DNA of 64,000 nucleotides from Nemopilema nomurai. Lineage: Eukaryota > Cnidaria > Scyphozoa > Rhizostomeae > Rhizostomatidae. The stretch lies in contig ML133495.1 of NCBI GenBank assembly GCA_003864495.1, positions 2,859,231 through 2,923,230 on the forward strand. Reading direction: 5' to 3'. The stretch's first letter is position 1. Each line of letters opens with the position of its first letter. The notes below the pieces were generated by a model. That model was not told the DNA's origin. It saw only the letters and a program-made list of their open reading frames with translations, and searched no databases. Position numbers and translations under genes: made by a program. Of this stretch, positions 40,801 through 53,600 are shown piece by piece.

Positions 40801-43800
40801 ACCAGAACAATATCTTTCGTGAAGCATCAAAACACAACACCTTTATAGATATCGGATAAAACTTTATGCTACCTAGATGCTTGTTTTTAATATCTACATT
40901 TTTGTATACTGTAAAACCGTTCAAAGCTGTAGAATGATTTCCGTGAAATCTAGAGTTTAGCAATTGACTCTAAACAACAAACATAATTGGAATCTTCATC
41001 ACAACTTGTTAATTATTGAAGTATCATAAAGATGCATACGTCAAATTCATCTGCATTTGTTGTGAAGTTCATGTTGTGAAAATAACCAAATTGATTTCTA
41101 CATTCCTTGCAAGCTTTTTGTCTGCAAAAAGAGACGCAATGCTTTGGTAAAACATTTTCTATAAAAATCAATTTTGCAGTGGCAGTAATTGCTAAGTGTG
41201 CAAATGGGAATATTTAATTGTTTTAAAAAGAGCATTAAGTGTGTAGTTCGGCAGGTATTGAAGAAGAATCGAAGTGTTTTTACTTACTCTCCAAAGCTAA
41301 CAAACGGTGAAACTGTCTTGTCCACAAAGGAGCCAAAAGCAAGTCTGTAATTTTTCGTCACTGTACCAATGGCGTTCGCTGTGGAAGGAAAATGAAGAGA
41401 AAATCATGACACACTGACTTTCAAACACTTGATTTTTGTAACACTAATCACTGTCAATATCAGAAATTTAGGTTAACGATCTAAATTTGATCAAAGTTTG
41501 ACGTAGACATGGTAAAAATTCTACTGCAAAGTTTTTACTTAGCCTTTCTTTACACGGTGAAGATTGTTTGAACCCGGACTGATTGGCCAGGCCAATGGCG
41601 TAAGTCCAAATAAGAGCGTCACAAAAGGGCTTGATAGGACAAATGATGCAACTGATGTGCTATAAAATAGCTTTTAAATGCGAATGCTAACAGTTAAAAA
41701 ACTTACAGATTCCAGCTCCAAGATCTCTTATGTTTTGAAGATCGTCACCCATGGAGGTAGATAGATCCATAAGGTAGTATAAATCAACTGGGTAATTTTC
41801 TGCTGGCTTCACCTTCACTTGAAACTTTACAGGTTGTCCTGGTAATGGTAGAAGTCAATTCCATCAAATTATTTGATCATTTAACAATTAATTGTAATAA
41901 TAAGCACGATTTGCTAAAAGTATGGATGATAATGACAAAAATACAGGGCACAACTTGCAGAGTTGAATCCTACAAGGCTTAATCAATTGAATGTACAAAG
42001 TCTCAAGAAACCTTTCTGCATTTAATTATGCTAGAGTTTAATAAATAGAAGTGCATTGCTCTTGTTTTCCACTAAGCGATAAATGTAAGAAAAAATACAA
42101 AAGCTAGAATCATATGAAACTCTATATTAAAATAGAAAATAGTTATAGCCCGAATACTAAAAACGTAGATCTCATACCAACTCTAAGATTTAGATTTACT
42201 TTCTGCGGAGTGAACTGTGTACCAGAATCCAGCTCTTTATTGCCTGAAGGCTGAGAAATTGGATAAATACAAGTTTGAACAAGTCGCTTTAGAAAGAAAA
42301 AATGCTGAACGATGGTAATGAAAACAGAATGACAAAATACTAATATGCCAACCTATATTAGATTTGAAAATTTCTAAATTTGAGACTTACTTTGAAGACT
42401 GTGCTGCTTGGATCTGTTTGATTTTGACAAGTTATGTTCATCCTTGATCTCAAGTCACACCTTGGCCTTTTAGTGATAAGGTTGTAATTCTGTAAAGATA
42501 CAACAAGTCTGATTCAATTCAAAGTTGAAAATGAATATTCTGCACTTAACAATGACAATTTAAGAAAAGAGTTAAATCTTGTTGGCAATTGCTTAAAGCT
42601 GTATACTTAAAAAGCCAAGGTAAAACATTAGACGTAGTTAAAAAATTTGTGGCTAAGCAATTAGACAATTAGACAAAAACTAATGATAAACAATTAGTCG
42701 TTTTGATAACTTATTTTTTGGGTAAATTTGTGCTCCTGCTTCAAGCCAGTTTTTGTTTTTAGAAGAGCTAAGGAGTTTTTTTTGTTGGATCTCTAATTTT
42801 ATCATCCATAAGTGGAACACCAGTTGTACCTCATCTCTGCACCAAACACAATCCGGTCCTCCAGTGATACAGGCTTTGCAGGAAGAATCGAGTACCGTAC
42901 ATTGAATTGGGCTTTCTGAAATAATAAAATTAAAGCAATTGTGAGTGGCTTAATTTGGTCAAACGTTTTCAAGAATAAACAGCTTCTTATGAATAAATTC
43001 TGCAATTAAAGTTTTTGTATCCACTAAAAATGCGAATTAAAGGAGTTCTTTTTTATTCAAAAGTATTGCATTTCCCCTTGAGCGTGCGTAAGTAAGGGCA
43101 AAATCGGTGAACCCATATTCAGTGTTTTCTACTATGTGAACAAGTGCTTTGTGGTACAAAACTTCACAATTGCTAGAAAAAGCGGAACTATTTTTCGCAT
43201 ACTTAAAAGTACTTTTTTCGTCCGACACTCCTCAGAGTATGCAAACGTCGGAAGATAACCAAAAACTGACCGAATAAATAGCCTGTTGCGAATCGAAAAC
43301 ACTAGAGGGCGATAAGAAGAGCGCATGATTGGTTATAATCAATTTGAATTATCATAGAGGAAGCAAGCACATCATTTAGGACCTTTCGGCCCTCCAATTC
43401 TCATTGGAGGCATAAAGCTCAAACCTAAGGCATAAGCAGTTGTTCCTTCTCAAGCGACTCGTGTAAAAGAACTGTGCATTGTGTTTAATGGAGATATTGT
43501 CAATTGTGTTTATTATGATTATCAGAACTGCAGCCGAATTTACTTGAAACCAAGGATACCACAAAACCGATTCAAAACAATTGGAAGTTGATGGCCTCAC
43601 ATGATAGTGAAGAACTCGATATAAAGACTCTAAAAGCTTATCCCACTCATGTTATAAACGAGTAGTTAAAATCAACAACCAACAATTAATACCAAAGTGC
43701 GTTTAATAATGTTTTCTGAAAGTTGCAGAAGGGATGAGGTGCGATAAAAACATCAAAACACCACCACAAAAGAAATTAAGTCGTGCAACTCACCGCACGC

Positions 43801-43992
43801 GTTCTTTTTGTTTATAATCAAGCCAGCAAAAGGCATTATTTATGTGTCAATGTTATATTCATTTATATTCGGCAATATAAGTTAAAATAACGGCGTTTCC
43901 CAATAGTTCAATAGTACCTTGTGTATATACGTGTGTTGCTAGATATGCCAGCACGCAGGCAACCACAAACATGGCGATACTTTTCAAGGTGG
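31822..43992 (-). CDS. Integrin beta subunit, copy C (complete, 26 coding exons)
   Basis: Complete paralogue of copy B with the same exon plan. Coding exons: 43918-43972 (ATG at 43972; exon opens at 43992), 42830-42915, 42391-42489, 42178-42250, 41707-41838, 41288-41378, 41040-41121, 40597-40686, 39831-39917, 39471-39548, 39156-39251, 38631-38726, 38211-38287, 37865-37975, 37325-37412, 37080-37150, 36747-36809, 36241-36313, 35723-35804, 35238-35353, 34227-34313, 33838-33955, 33245-33349, 32631-32752, 32319-32375, 31822-31893. They total 2307 nt, 768 codons plus TGA. The signal peptide ([18 protein letters not shown]) starts two codons later than in B. The MIDAS reads DLSTSM (D129), keeping the DxSxS ligands but with Thr where A and B have Tyr. 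The specificity loop keeps its CKEC cysteine pair. One membrane helix ([20 protein letters not shown]), then [21 protein letters not shown] and NPVY. Exons 18 and 23 are each one codon shorter than in B. No break seen. Confidence 0.96.
33568..33582. repeat. Homopolymer run of 15 G
   Basis: A tract of 15 G directly after a T tract, in the copy C intron between exons 33245-33349 and 33838-33955. Its length is likely to be unreliable in any assembly. Confidence 0.9.
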
Positions 43993-44551
43993 CTGAAAAA
44001 TGAGAAGACGCAATATTTTTAAAACATTCCTTTAGATTCAAAAGAGCAAGAGTATTGTTGGACCAAGCTTTGACGGGATCCTAATGGAGATAAGAAATAA
44101 TAAACAATATTTTAGGAACATGTACGACAGGCCGATAGCAAGGCGATGGTTTGGAATCTTGGAAAGCCCGTCTATCCTCAGAAAAAGACTCGGGCGTAGC
44201 AACAGAATGTTTGAAACATCAACTATATATTAAAAAACAAAAATAATAATATAAAGAAACAATTTGACATCAAGACTGCTGCCATATCATCATCAAAATC
44301 CAGAAATGAAATTTAGATAGTAAAAACTCTATACAAGATGAAATGTAATAAGTATTTTCTTGATAAAAAAATTAACGTGTTAGTAATACGTACCTGATCG
44401 AATTTTAATTGTCTACGAAAATGACATAAAGAATATTCACAAATTATGGGATAAGCTTTATTTATAGATAACTTGAAGCTTCCTTCAAAAATAAGATCTT
44501 TTTCTATATGTTTACAACTTTTGATTAAATTTGAGGAATGTGATTATGTAC

Positions 44552-44725
44552 CTTTTTATAGCTTTCCAGGACACCAGTAGCAATCCTGTTTGTTTTCTGG
44601 ATCAGTTTTTCTTTGTTTTTCACATCTGGCCCAAACGCAAACACCGCATTTCGCGAATTGACCAGGAAGTGATGGTCAAATGGAAATGAGGCTCAAAGAT
44701 GGCTTGTTGTGACGTCAAGGTTTGA
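44552..44725 (-). promoter_or_regulatory. Candidate 5' noncoding exon and promoter of integrin copy C
   Basis: A minus-strand donor (AAAAAG then GTACAT) ends a candidate noncoding exon at 44552. ATGGAAATGAGGC and the palindromic CRE TGACGTCA (44710-44717) follow upstream with the same spacing as in copy B. Sequence around the block (for example the CTGGCCC region near 44620-44640) is also recognisably related to B, so the promoter was probably copied with the gene. Confidence 0.5.
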
Positions 44726-46845
44726 AAACATGCATCCATCTAGGTTACAGTAGGGTGTTTTCATCTTTACCCTGAAGAGACTATGAGATGCATTACCGTC
44801 TATCGCCTTTGACTTTATAATTCATTTTTAATACAGTGCTCTTGGGGCTGTTTTATGCAAAACCGCTATTGCTGCTAAACTGCCTGTGACGCCCAATTCG
44901 TTGCTGCAAAGCTTACAAGATCGCCAGTTGCAGCAAAGAAATGTATCATTAGTGATGGCATCTTGCTACAATCACAAGTCACAAGTCAATCTTGTCACAA
45001 GTCACAAGGTATTCTTGCCATTATATAGGCGCACATGTCTATGATAGAGGTTTTGATTAGCAATAGTGATTGCATATGACGCTTATCTAGTCGACAATGA
45101 TTCGTTCGCTTGCTTTTTGCTTGGACCAAATCAGCAAGTGGCACACAGGATTTATTACTATGAGAAGGGCATTATTGTTGCTTTCTGGAAGTTGATGTCT
45201 ATAATTTTGAAAACAATCAAATGAAATTTCAATATGATTTCAATAATATAGCCAGATTACAACAAGCTTGATTAATCAAGTACTATCATTTGATGTGTTT
45301 AAGGCATTAAACTGCTCTTAGCGACTGCCAAGCAGTGTTTCAGCAAAACGACTTAATGCTGCTTGCATTGTGGCACTTTTGCAACAGCCACCAAACCAAA
45401 GTATGTGGAACTGAAGTAAACTGTCCCGTGTCCGAGGTTTATTGAACTGATCTGTTTATATTAACTATTGCTATAGGACTTTAGGAGAACTACTGTACAA
45501 GGGATAAAGAGTTGCAGTGAAGGTAATGTTCTAATCATAACTGTATTTCAAAGCTTCAAATTGCTCAATAAATTCACTTGACAGTGGTTTGATAAAGAAT
45601 GTATGGTTTTGTGGTTCGTTTATCTTTTCAGTGCAAAACATTACATCCGTTATTAATCTTACTTCTATTTTCCAATAATTGATGACATTCGTTGGTAATC
45701 TTGTAGCATTTAAAATTGCATCTTCATAATTTGTGGGCGTGGTAGAAGACAAATGAAAGTCATAGGCACGCCTACTTTCCATTTTGCAGTATCCAAATTT
45801 CAGTTAGACGTTTAGGCGGGTTAAACACTAGTTTTTCCCCATCTAATTTGAGTTTTCGGATGAGGAAGAAGCGTTATGCCACGACTTAAACCACATCAAC
45901 CGAAACCTTATGTTTATGTGCATTCTTTGCTCCAAAAAAGTTAAAAAATCTCTGACCGTTTAAGAGAAACTTTGGGGTTCACCCAGGTGAAACTCTGGTA
46001 CAAAGCAGTTAACGGGCCACAGTTTAAAGGGGTTAGGTCGTTTTCTCGATTGAACAATCAAACAAATTGATGTCTTTGGGGCATATGAATCATATATAAA
46101 CTATGGGGTAGAAAATCTAGAGAAAATAGGATGTCATTTTTTCCAATTGGAAATACCTTGCCTTGTGCACCAGAGATTAGACATTATAATAGCAGAGATT
46201 GAGCCTTTCATGACCACAGTTGTAACAATGCAACTCATTATGAGCAGAAGATGTATTAAAAATGAGAATTTCTTAAAAAGTGATATCAGCAAGTATTTTA
46301 AATAATTACAGGTGTATGATGTCACTTTTTTAGCAGAGCATTGACTTCTTCGTTGAAAGCTATTGCGCAGTTGGCAGGCGAGTTGCAGATAAACGCCAAA
46401 ACCATATCTGGTCTGTGAAAACGAGGCAGGCATCGGTCTTTCTTCGATCTTTTTAAAGTCTTTTTTGGATCAGTGGTCATCAGCTAAAGACCATCTAGAA
46501 CCATCACTATAATCACTAGACATTAATGCAGCAAGGTGTTCAATGGGCTACCACCTCCTCCAAGGAGAAAAGTATGAAAATTTCCAATTCTTCAAGGATC
46601 TCGAATGGCCCTATATTGTACCTTGTGTTTCTGTCTGTTACGTATTATTATTATGTGAGATAATACCATGTCATGTTTGATGAAACCAAATATTTGTCGT
46701 TAGGAGCAGGTTCGCCTTGCCAAACACACAGCTTGCAGGTAGTTTCCGTTCATGGTTTTTGCAAGTGCATATCAAATTTCGTTTTTGAGTCGCGTATTTG
46801 GTTTCATCCTTATCAAATTATCAGGCAAAGAATAGTTGCTTCAAA
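44726..46845. other. Intergenic spacer before the adaptor gene
   Basis: Nothing certain. A minus-strand frame of 83 codons at 45531-45782 begins with ATG and has protein-like composition (many E, N, T, Y), but shows no domain and no neighbouring exon. The region just below 46846 should contain the promoter and 5' UTR of the adaptor gene. Confidence 0.5.
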
Positions 46846-49331
46846 ATGGCGGAACGAGAACGTGCCGTTTGGTTGTCCAGCAGCTTGTCGATCGTGGACG
46901 TTCTACGTAAGCATTCGTTGCCGATTCTGGTGAAGTTAAACGAAGATGTTAAATTGAACGAAAGTTTCTCGTTGAGTGGAGAAACCGCCCTGACGATTCA
47001 CGGGAAAGACCAGCTGGAGACTGCCTTCGGACAGGATGAATCAGGAAGGGCATTCACCGTTCCATTAGGCTGTAAGCATAAAGTGATGCTGAGGCCTGTC
47101 AATAGTGACCGTGTGTTTCAAAGTATCCAAGACATATGCGACGCAAGCTTCTTGCCAAACTGTATTCAAAACCAATCACCCTTTGATGTTTATGGGATTG
47201 AATTTCCAAAAAATACATTGTTTCACGTGCGTGGAAAAGAAAACAGTGATATATCACTTGGGATATCGGTCGAGTCCAAGGGCCGCACCCTGTCAAGGGC
47301 ATGTTGCCGCCAGCAGTCGTAGGGAATTTCGTGGAAGTATTGAAAGAATACGACCAGAACAAGGTGTTCCTGTTGGAAGAATTAAAAAACCGGAGTGCGC
47401 CTTTTGTTGTGGTTTTTGAGCAGTTGGACCAGAATTTGCCCCCTCACTTGCTGCCTAATGGTATGTTTCGCGTGGACTGCATTCAGAAGCAAGACGTTGT
47501 ATACGCCACTGCACAAATAAGCAATCTAGAATATTTGATAGCCCTTCCGTACGACGAAGTATTAACCGTGAAAATTGGGCAGGTGGTGGAAAATGATCTG
47601 CTCTATCTATCGTTTAGAGAGCCAAAGCTAGAGCTAATAGATTTACTGAAGGCCAAATGGCTTTGCAATAACATGTGCACCCAGGGCCTAGTTCAGTTCA
47701 TGTTGTGTAGCTTGGTGCAGTGTTGCAGTAGCGAGGAAACATATTCGCCTTCCACAAGTAACTTGTATGAAGAGGCATTTACGACGAATAATGTGACGTC
47801 AAAAGGCGGTTCTGAAGCCGATGTACGTGGAGACGAATCAGGTGAAGGGTGCAAAATTAACAAGCAATCAAAAGCGCGCCCGCCGCCTCCACGCAGGGTA
47901 AGCAGCCTGAAAAAAATTGAAGACGCAAAAGGAAAGGGTGAGGGTCGATTCTCAAGAAGTAAATCATTATACAGCGTCGGCGAAAAAGGTTCACGCGAAT
48001 TTGGTATGCAAGCCCCAAAAGCGACCGTATCAGCTGACATTTTGGGCTCAGTCTCTGCGGAGGAGAGTTCTTTCGACCACGGAGCAGGTGAACACGTTGG
48101 GCAATGTGAAGAAGGAAATGAAGAATTGAAATCAACACAACATACTGACACTGTTCTAGAAAGGAGATTTGATAGGAAAAGTTGTGGACTCTTTGATAAA
48201 TCTACTGAAATACAAGAGAGCGAGCGCTTTCAATTCTCCGAAGCAAACACCAGCGAAATTGAAAGTGTACCTCCCATTCCTCCAAAAGGAAGCTCTTTGA
48301 GAAGTAATTTGGTGAAAGAAAGCGGTGAAATGCCTCCTCTGAATACGAGAAGCATGACAGAAAGGCCACCAATAACCTCTAAAAGAGTTAATTTGACAAA
48401 AGGGACTGTAAAAGAAAGTCTTCCACCAGTGTCAGAAAGTGCAAAGGACCTGAATGAACAAAACCAGAGAAAGGCACCTATCCCGGCGAAGCGAAAGACC
48501 TTACAAAAGAAGGAGACGACAGTTCCTTCTAGCAGTAGAATTCAAGTTACAGATCTGTATGCGAAAGTTAATAAAACGGGTAAAAAGGCTGTGCCTGCGT
48601 CTCCTGTCATTAAGCCAAGAATGAAGGCGGGGAGGCCTAGTACTGTACCTCATTCTCGGACTAAAAATGATTGGAACACAAACCCAGAGTTGGTTTTGGA
48701 TGAGGCGAATACAGTTTTGACAGGAAAACAATTAGTTGGCGTTGTTGATCCACGCAAGAGACCAACATCCCGCACTGACCAAGATGTGCAGAAAGAAAAC
48801 GAGTGCGCTTTGGTGGAAGCAAGTAATGCAGCCAAAGAACCCACCCAGGTAGAAGGAGATAGTGTCCCTGAAGATGTTGTCAACATTTTGAATAAGTTGA
48901 AGTTAGGTTCCTACAAGAAACAGATGAGATACTTGCAAGTGGATGTCTCATTACTTCAGGATTTATCGGATGATGACTTGGTTCAGGATGTCGGGATGCG
49001 AAGATTTGAAGCCAAGAAGCTTTTAGCCTATGTCAAAGAAGGGTGGCGTCCAGACAATGGTGATGTATTTGAAGAGAATTCTTTCAAGTGCAATGAGGAT
49101 ATAAAGAACTGGACCTGTGGTCAAGTATGCTTGGCTTTAAAGAAGGAAATCAAGATGACCGAATTTGCAAACTTTTGCACCGAGCAGCAAGTCAATGGAA
49201 AATTGCTCGTGATAATTCTTGAAAAGGAAATACTTGACAGCATTGGTAAAGATTACAATTGCCAAATATCGAACATTCAGAAAGTGAAATTGAGAAAATT
49301 TTTTGTGGATGGGTGGAAGCCAAACTCATGA
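46846..49331 (+). CDS. THEMIS/GAREM-like adaptor: CABIT domain, proline-rich linker, two SAM domains; apparent frameshift
   Basis: Intronless adaptor of about 828 residues. The ATG at 46846 has a strong context (AAAATGG) and starts MAERERAVWLSSSLSIVDVL; a longer in-frame start at 46798 is less likely. Residues 1 to about 290 look like a CABIT domain (LPILVKLNEDVKL, GKDQLETAF, IEFPKNTLFHVRG, then LPPHLLPNGMFRV). A low-complexity linker follows with SH3-type proline motifs (KARPPPPRR, VPPIPPKGSS, KAPIPAKRK) and tyrosine motifs (SLYSV, DLYAKV). The C-terminus has two SAM-like domains, the first from VPEDVVNILNKLKL to AKKLLAYVKEGW, the second from IKNWTCGQVCLALK to KLRKFFVDGW. In the family, CABIT-SAM proteins link surface receptors to GRB2 and ERK. 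Break: the first frame hits TAG at 47320-47322, while the downstream frame is open from before 47301; one missing base between about 47270 and 47320 would join them. AATAAA lies at 49635-49640. Family assignment is from fold-level resemblance. Confidence 0.82.
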
Positions 49332-50668
49332 TTTTTGACTAATGAGGTTAGTGAATACTATTGGAAAAGTCTCAAGAACGAAATGTTTTGCAAGCAAGGA
49401 TTTGAATTAGATTGAATAATGTCATTAAAATTTCAGATACCAGTTTTGAGGTGTAAACCATTCAATGATCTCCTGAATGAAGCTAAATTGTATTATTTCT
49501 TTGTTATATGGATGTGCTTGTATTGGTTAGGCTTTCTTTGCACATTTGATTTTGTAATGGAAGTACGATTCGTGATTGGCAGGATTATAATTAGACAGTT
49601 GTTAGCAAAATCATATGAACATTCGTATTTATGCAATAAATAATTAATTTACTGATGAATTTGAATGGACTTAAAATTTTATATTTGATCGTTATAGCTA
49701 TATTTAGTATTTGCCGACACATGAATAAGGTTCTTTTTTTTCAATATTTTTCAAAAACGAAATACTGTTATGATTGTGTTTTTCTGTTTGCTCTTTTCCA
49801 CAACTTGAATAATGATGCAAGAATTTGTTATTTGCTTGAAGGGTTGATTTCCTCCAAATATCATGACTTGCATCTTTAATTGTACAAGCGACTTGATTCT
49901 TGGGATTATGTATCTATAACCTAAGTATTCTAAGTATTCTCCGAACATCGCCTGACCTTAAATGCAAGTATTTTTAGAGGTTAAGGTAAAATTAAGCAAC
50001 AACCTGGGGGCAGGTTTGTCGAAATTTTCAAATCATAACAAGATAATACCTGAAATTTGGTAGGAGATCAATAATCAAGGTTTGGTCAAGAAAATAACTT
50101 TCCTGTTTCCTGCAGTTTAAGAACTTTTTGAACTCTCAAGGCACCGAGTTCTTATAAAGCGCTTTTCAGAGCTCCGAGAAATGTGGCTGAAAACGAAACT
50201 CGTGGTTTTGCTGGACTCATAGCAGTTTTCATGTTTTGTCGCTCCTGTTGCTACTCCTTCCCCTCAAATGGAAACAGTTTCTTGGCTACTGTACTCTTTG
50301 TGACTAACTGCTTGCGTACGTTCTTGTCCTTGTCAAATCAGAACAACTCCAGTATGCCACTATCAACTTTAAGATTGGTAGTAAATTAAAGGTAATTAAG
50401 ATTTATCGATACTAATGTATCGGTTTTATCTATAGATGTGCCAAAATTTTATAACAATCATTAAGTTCTCTCTCTCAATGCAAATATTCAAAATAAATAC
50501 ATAAAAATGGTGCGCTCTGTAAGAGAGAAATATCTGTTTGGGGAAAGCACAGGAATTCAGTGTTTATTCCAGTAAACTTTTACCAAATGTTGATGTTTAA
50601 TCGTGGTGGTCGCCACTCGTCATCGAATCGAGATTGCACGGGTGCACGCTGCTTCAATTCCATTCAAA
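49332..50668. other. 3' UTR of the adaptor gene and spacer to WDR12
   Basis: Very AT-rich. The first 310 bases probably form the adaptor 3' UTR, with AATAAA at 49635-49640. The remainder holds no supported gene; the end should contain the WDR12 promoter, for which no clear motif is visible. Confidence 0.5.
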
Positions 50669-53600
50669 ATGGCTGCTGGCAACGATATAAAATATTTTCA
50701 AGCTCGATTCACTTGTGCAGATGAAAGGTATGTTTTGGTTCTTTTAAGATTATCATTATGTTATGAACTAATTTTTCAAAAAGAAGCCAACCACAATAAG
50801 GCGATGGACCCTCTTGCGTCTCTAGATGGCTGTTGTATTGCAATTTTCACTCTGTCCTAATTCATGATTTTTGTGAATTGGATATCAAATTAGACTAAAA
50901 GTACTAATTTGAGATTAATTTTGATTCATATATTAGAGCCAGATTATTACCAGAAGTCCCAATTCTGATTCATAGCCAAAAAAGTACAGTCGTGGCTCTA
51001 TACTTTTAATGCATAATATCCACATTGGAGTTTATACATGGTAACTTCAGTTTAAATTATCTTGTATACCCAGTCAAGCTCACTAGATTTATGTCATTTA
51101 TGTACGGTAATATTGGGTAAGTATGTTTGGGAAGTCATTCAAAGAAAGAACCATATGATAATTATTCAGGGCCTCAACTTTGGACTTCTTGTCTGCTTCG
51201 TTAATTTTACGCTTTCTTAGCACCTTGTTTATTGTGCAAAACAGGTCGTTGAGATATTACTTGTACATATGACAGATTGAACATTTTTTGCAATGCATTT
51301 TGTGTAGGAGCACAAGTTAACACAGATTTAAAATTTAAGAACAAACCTTAATTAGCCCCCATATAGTCAATCTTTCAAGGATAATTTTTTTCTTTTATTA
51401 TGTCTTATTTTAATTTTATTATTTTTACTTAATTTTGTTTCATTAGCTATATATTTATAATGCTACCAGTGAAAAACTTTTATTATACTTAGGATCTGTG
51501 CAATAAATATGTACATAACATGTTTGCTATTGGTAAAGGTGTTTTGAAAATGAAATGGTATTTTGGTTTCTGTAAATGAAAAGTAAGAAATGAATGAATC
51601 AGAGCTGGACAGCAAGCAGAATTTTAAAGCTCAAGATCCTTCCCCCAAAAGCACAAATTTGTTTACAAAAGTATTCTAGTATAACTCTCCAGTGGCTGCA
51701 CCAGTCACCAAAAGGGAAGAGGGGGGGGGACAAAACCAAAAATTGTTAGGACCATGCCCTTTTTAATGTCAGAAACCCCCTTTTCAATGATTTGACATTT
51801 TTACCAAGGGGAATGTTTGCAACAATTGAGGCTTTCCAATTTTTTTGTGCCAGCTTATAAAGTTTAAAGTTCCAGGGAAAATGAAAGTACCTCACAAAGA
51901 TCTATTCAGGAAAGCATAACCTTTAAATGAAATAAGATTTTTCCTTAGCACATAAGCTCATAGGCCTGTTTAAGCAATCCAGCTTCTGGTTGCTTGAGGT
52001 GGAATTGGATGCATTTTTAGATTGGCTCTGCGATTGGCTGTCCTCATTGTTCTCGATAGATTTGATAATCCAGTTGGGATTGCCGATTGGTTAACTTACA
52101 TGGAATTTGTGACTCTCAGAGATTGTTGGTAGAATTCTTAAACTGTGCAAGCAGTTGCCTCTTTGAAAAATCCTTCTTTTTTAAACTCAGATATGCTGTT
52201 GCAAAGTCTCCATTTTCACTACCATGCTCTGTTGGAAGTCCAGAACTCAATTCTCTGATAAATGGGATGCTGAATCAGGGTATGTTTGCTTATCAGATAA
52301 AATAGATTGCAGATTGAAGTAATACTATTCTTTAAATTCATAGTTTAATGTGATTTTCTGGAACCATCTGATGCCCAAGGCCTCACTTTTTATTTTCACA
52401 TTAAGTACTTCTATAGATAGTGATTATTGTTATATATATATTTGTTAACTTGTTGTGAGGCTAACTTACTTGAAGAATGTAAATCAGAAGGAGATTGACA
52501 CCCAACAAATATACATCTATATACTCAATATACTCAAACAGTACTATTTTGCCCTTTTTGTGCTCATCAGTGCCCAAAGAGCTTGTCTGAGACATAATCT
52601 GGGCAGTGCTGTCAGAGCAACAAGGCAGTTAAACAGATTGATTATGGGACCTTGCCAGAATGCTCAAACATCGCGTGAGCTTGGCACAATGCTAAAAGCA
52701 GGCCCCCACAGCTAAATATATCTTCTCTTTCCAGAGCTGATGTTACTGTTATACTATGAGTAGTTTTGTTCATTTACATAAGTTTTCAATTTGATTGTCA
52801 CCATACATTCAAATGACTGTTCAAGATCTGTGTTCTCATCCTGTAATGAGACAGGTCTTGTAGTAAGATTGGAATTTACTTTGTTGTTTTAGATGATGAA
52901 ATTATATTCTTGTTTTCACATTTAGCTTTTTTTGTTGTTAGGAGGAGAAAAGGGCATTAATTTTGACTTCCTCATCCATGGTGTATTACTAAGATCCACA
53001 TTGATCGAATTTGTGGAAAAACATGGAATATCTACTGTAAGTTGATAGCTGGCTATTGATACACCTAATATTATTATCTTGGAAGAAAGCAACCTTTTAC
53101 CACTTCCAGAGACATGCAGGTTTTATTGTCAAACTGCTTGCAGGTTAAGATGATCATCTTTTGCTGTGGTCCGCTAGTAGTTTTATTAAGATTTTTTGCG
53201 AGTTTTATTAAGAGTTTACTCACAATTTTAACAATGAAATGAAATTGTTCCAAATCCATTAAAGTTTTGACTAAAGGACCTTTTAATATAGAAAACCTGG
53301 AGGATGAATATTTTAAGACCAAGAGATTAAATTTTAACAAAGTAGGTAAAACATTGTGAATTAAATTCAAGGGATTGACTAGATGTTGACACAGGCTAGA
53401 ATTTTCAGAGATAAATTGCTCCACATTGACATTGTTGAATGTGCAAATAATTATGATTTGCAATATTTTTTGCTAAAGTACTGACAATTTCAAATTCATG
53501 TCTGTTCTGTGCTAGAAATTTTGAGCCTGCAAATAATGGTGTGATATAATTATTGTTTGAATTGAATTTCTCTTGATGATAGTGCTCAAGCCAAAACAGT

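Noticed and set aside
45531..45782. 83-codon minus-strand ORF starting with ATG
   Set aside because: No recognisable domain, no promoter or exon partner; kept only as a remark in the spacer entry.
47693..48151. Minus-strand open frame of 152 codons
   Set aside because: It lies wholly within the linker of the adaptor gene on the other strand and has no domain; a shadow frame.
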